A stretch of 14,771 nt of DNA, taken from Patescibacteria group bacterium (lineage in GTDB: Bacteria; Patescibacteriota; Minisyncoccia; Phycocordibacterales; Phycocordibacteraceae). Where the stretch lies: positions 1 to 14,771 of the forward strand of contig SCVI01000009.1 of assembly GCA_004296925.1 (NCBI GenBank), read 5' to 3'. Below are positions 14,399-14,771 of the stretch, piece after piece. A program made the translations under genes and the position numbers. Below the pieces are notes generated by a model, which did no database searches, was not told where the DNA came from, and was given only the letters and a program-made list of their open reading frames with translations. Position 1 is the first letter of the stretch. Every line of letters begins with the position of its first letter.

Positions 14399-14771
14399 TT
14401 AGTAAGAATTTCGACGACTTCCAAGTGCTTTTCCAATAAGAAAGATTCCGCCAATGAGTACAAGTAAAAGGAGTGGATAAAAGAGCCAGCGTAAACTTAC
14501 TATAGTAAATAGTATTTGTTTAAAAAATCGTAATACGTCAAACGAAGATTGCGCATTTCCTACAGATGCAGTTTGATCAGCGGGTATATATGTTGATGCA
14601 CCCAACACTTGTCCCGATTCTTCGTTGGGAGATTTTTGTGCAACAAGATCGTTTTTTAGAATTTCAGCGGCCTTTTCGCGAAGCGCTTCTGTTGTGTCGT
14701 ACAACGATTGAGTGCTACTGGTAATGACAGGAAGTACCGCGGTCGCAATTTGTTGGGCAGTATTAACAGCA
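14399..14771 (-). CDS. C-terminal part of an unrecognised membrane-anchored protein (5' partial)
   Basis: The frame stays open to the edge of the window, showing 123 residues before the TAA stop; a TTG at 14704 is in frame but is not needed as a start. The visible part begins with an Ala/Thr/Val-rich stretch, then a charged helical segment (EALREKAAEILKNDL), then a polar Gln/Ser/Pro-rich linker containing GQVLGAS and YIPADQT. It ends in one strong hydrophobic segment (about 20 residues, around FYPLLLLVLIGGIFLIG) and a short basic tail (KALGSRRNSY). This layout suggests an extracytoplasmic protein held by a C-terminal membrane helix. I do not recognise the family, and the deciding N-terminal part is outside the window. 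Confidence 0.7.
   Translation of the reverse strand, partial: AVNTAQQIATAVLPVITSSTQSLYDTTEALREKAAEILKNDLVAQKSPNEESGQVLGASTYIPADQTASVGNAQSSFDVLRFFKQILFTIVSLRWLFYPLLLLVLIGGIFLIGKALGSRRNSY

Noticed and set aside
14399..14704. The last gene as a complete 101-codon gene starting at TTG 14704
   Set aside because: The frame continues without a stop to the window edge, there is no ribosome-binding signal before the TTG, and the upstream residues look like protein of the same kind. It is treated as a truncated gene.

Overview
The window reads as a stretch of core chromosome from a small-genome bacterium, most likely a member of the Candidate Phyla Radiation (Patescibacteria), probably Parcubacteria-like. 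This is inferred from the style of the RNA polymerase and primase sequences, the very tight packing, the moderate-to-low G+C, and the almost exclusive use of TAA stops (8 of 9 genes, one TAG, no TGA). No TGA codon interrupts the conserved proteins, so the standard bacterial code fits. No rRNA, tRNA, CRISPR array, insertion sequence or phage gene was seen. No stretch longer than about 125 bases lacks a gene.

Positions 1-9681 (+ strand) hold an information-processing block: rpoB (5' end cut off by the window), rpoC, dnaG (primase) and rpoD (principal sigma factor). The gaps are 11, 89 and 26 bases, and no terminator is visible between the genes. The order joins the beta/beta' polymerase genes directly to the primase-sigma pair, which in many bacteria lies in a separate rpsU-dnaG-rpoD cluster. 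Three of these proteins are unusual. The RpoB rifamycin pocket differs at several contact positions. The DnaG zinc site has lost three of its four ligands. RpoD carries a roughly 66-residue tail with many lysines and no acidic residue.

Positions 9678-14771 hold envelope and accessory genes in alternating orientation. A CPA1-type Na+/H+ antiporter with a long cytosolic tail (- strand) overlaps the end of rpoD by four bases. Diverging from it is a stand-alone PD-(D/E)XK nuclease-like protein (+). A bidirectional terminator separates this from a membrane-anchored DsbA-like thiol oxidoreductase (-). Diverging from that is uppP, the undecaprenyl-diphosphate phosphatase (+). The last gene (-) is only the C-terminal end of an unrecognised membrane-anchored protein that runs out of the window.

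None of the seven visible start codons has a canonical Shine-Dalgarno sequence at normal spacing. For the nuclease gene a TATACT box sits exactly where it would give a leaderless mRNA. I did not find a convincing new multi-gene system. The interest lies in the protein-level departures in otherwise universal genes and in the signals around starts and ends.
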